A DNA stretch of 14,041 nt from Clostridiales bacterium UBA1234 (GTDB lineage: Bacteria > Bacillota > Clostridia > TANB77 > UBA1234). Location: the NCBI GenBank assembly GCA_002308995.1, contig DBWQ01000028.1, positions 24,887-38,927 of the forward strand, in the 5' to 3' direction. A program made the position numbers and the translations under genes. Under the pieces are notes generated by a model. The model ran no database searches, was not told the origin of the DNA, and saw only the letters and a list, made by a program, of their open reading frames with translations. Each line of letters starts with the position of its first letter. Positions within the stretch are counted from its first letter, which is position 1. Of the stretch, positions 14,003 through 14,041 are shown piece by piece.

Positions 14003-14041
14003 CGAGGAGGAAACGTTTTTCGTCAATTGGGGACGCCCCTT
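14003..14041 (+). other. Short inverted repeats downstream of polA, cut by the window edge
   Basis: GACGA at 14001-14005 pairs with TCGTC at 14020-14024, and AAACGTTT at 14011-14018 is a palindrome. GGGG at 14029-14032 pairs with CCCC at 14036-14039 across ACG. GAGGAGG at 14004-14010 looks like a ribosome binding site, but no start codon follows at usable spacing. It may be the left end of a hairpin-rich repeat or an intergenic terminator; the window ends too soon to tell. Confidence 0.3.

Noticed and set aside
14004..14010. GAGGAGG as the ribosome binding site of a gene after polA.
   Set aside because: No ATG, GTG or TTG follows at 5-12 bases; the first TTG is 16 bases away.

Overview
The window is AT-rich DNA from a Gram-positive bacterium, most likely an anaerobic Firmicute of the class Clostridia. 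The reasons are strong GGAGG-type ribosome binding sites, extended -10 sigma-A-like promoters, secreted proteins carrying S-layer homology (SLH) modules with Pro/Thr and poly-Gly linkers, a BspA-like (DUF285) surface repeat protein, and a PolA without proofreading residues. The standard bacterial code fits: TGA is used as stop and Trp is TGG. All supported genes lie on the + strand. The species cannot be named from the sequence.

Layout. (1) 10-657 encodes a small HD-fold phosphohydrolase of the YfbR-like type, with Glu in place of the signature Asp. (2) 738-5234 encodes a 1498-residue secreted protein: signal peptide, three SLH modules, linker, a Listeria-Bacteroides (B-repeat) domain and about 40 DUF285 repeats. 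It probably starts at TTG 738, with its own promoter at 670-698. (3) A perfect 10-bp hairpin (5239-5262) separates it from a flavin reductase-like FMN protein (5297-5857), whose ribosome binding site lies in a 12-bp perfect palindrome. (4) 5919-9110 encodes a second secreted SLH protein of 1063 residues with nine SLH-like modules in three triplets. It has an extended -10 promoter in front and a textbook terminator at 9118-9149. (5) 9150-9587 holds no intact gene. It has a strong promoter, an operator-like dyad at the predicted start of transcription, and a decayed remnant that looks like a MATE-family efflux transporter. (6) 9588-11333 encodes a membrane protein with two N-terminal zinc ribbons. 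(7) 11384-14002 is polA. The last 39 bases hold only short inverted repeats.

How the genes relate. The two SLH proteins are probably non-covalently bound to secondary cell wall polymer and form a small surface-protein locus; the flavin reductase between them has no evident functional link. The zinc-ribbon gene has no obvious promoter of its own and may be transcribed from the promoter left behind by the dead transporter. polA follows it by 50 bases with no terminator between and may be co-transcribed.

I found no RNA gene, CRISPR array, intact mobile element or recognisable defence system, and I do not claim a new system. The most unusual items are the indel-free 26-residue DUF285 array with sharply segmented Cys and Tyr classes, the triplicated SLH set in which two triplets share the same loss in the middle module, and the intact regulated promoter in front of a dead transporter gene.
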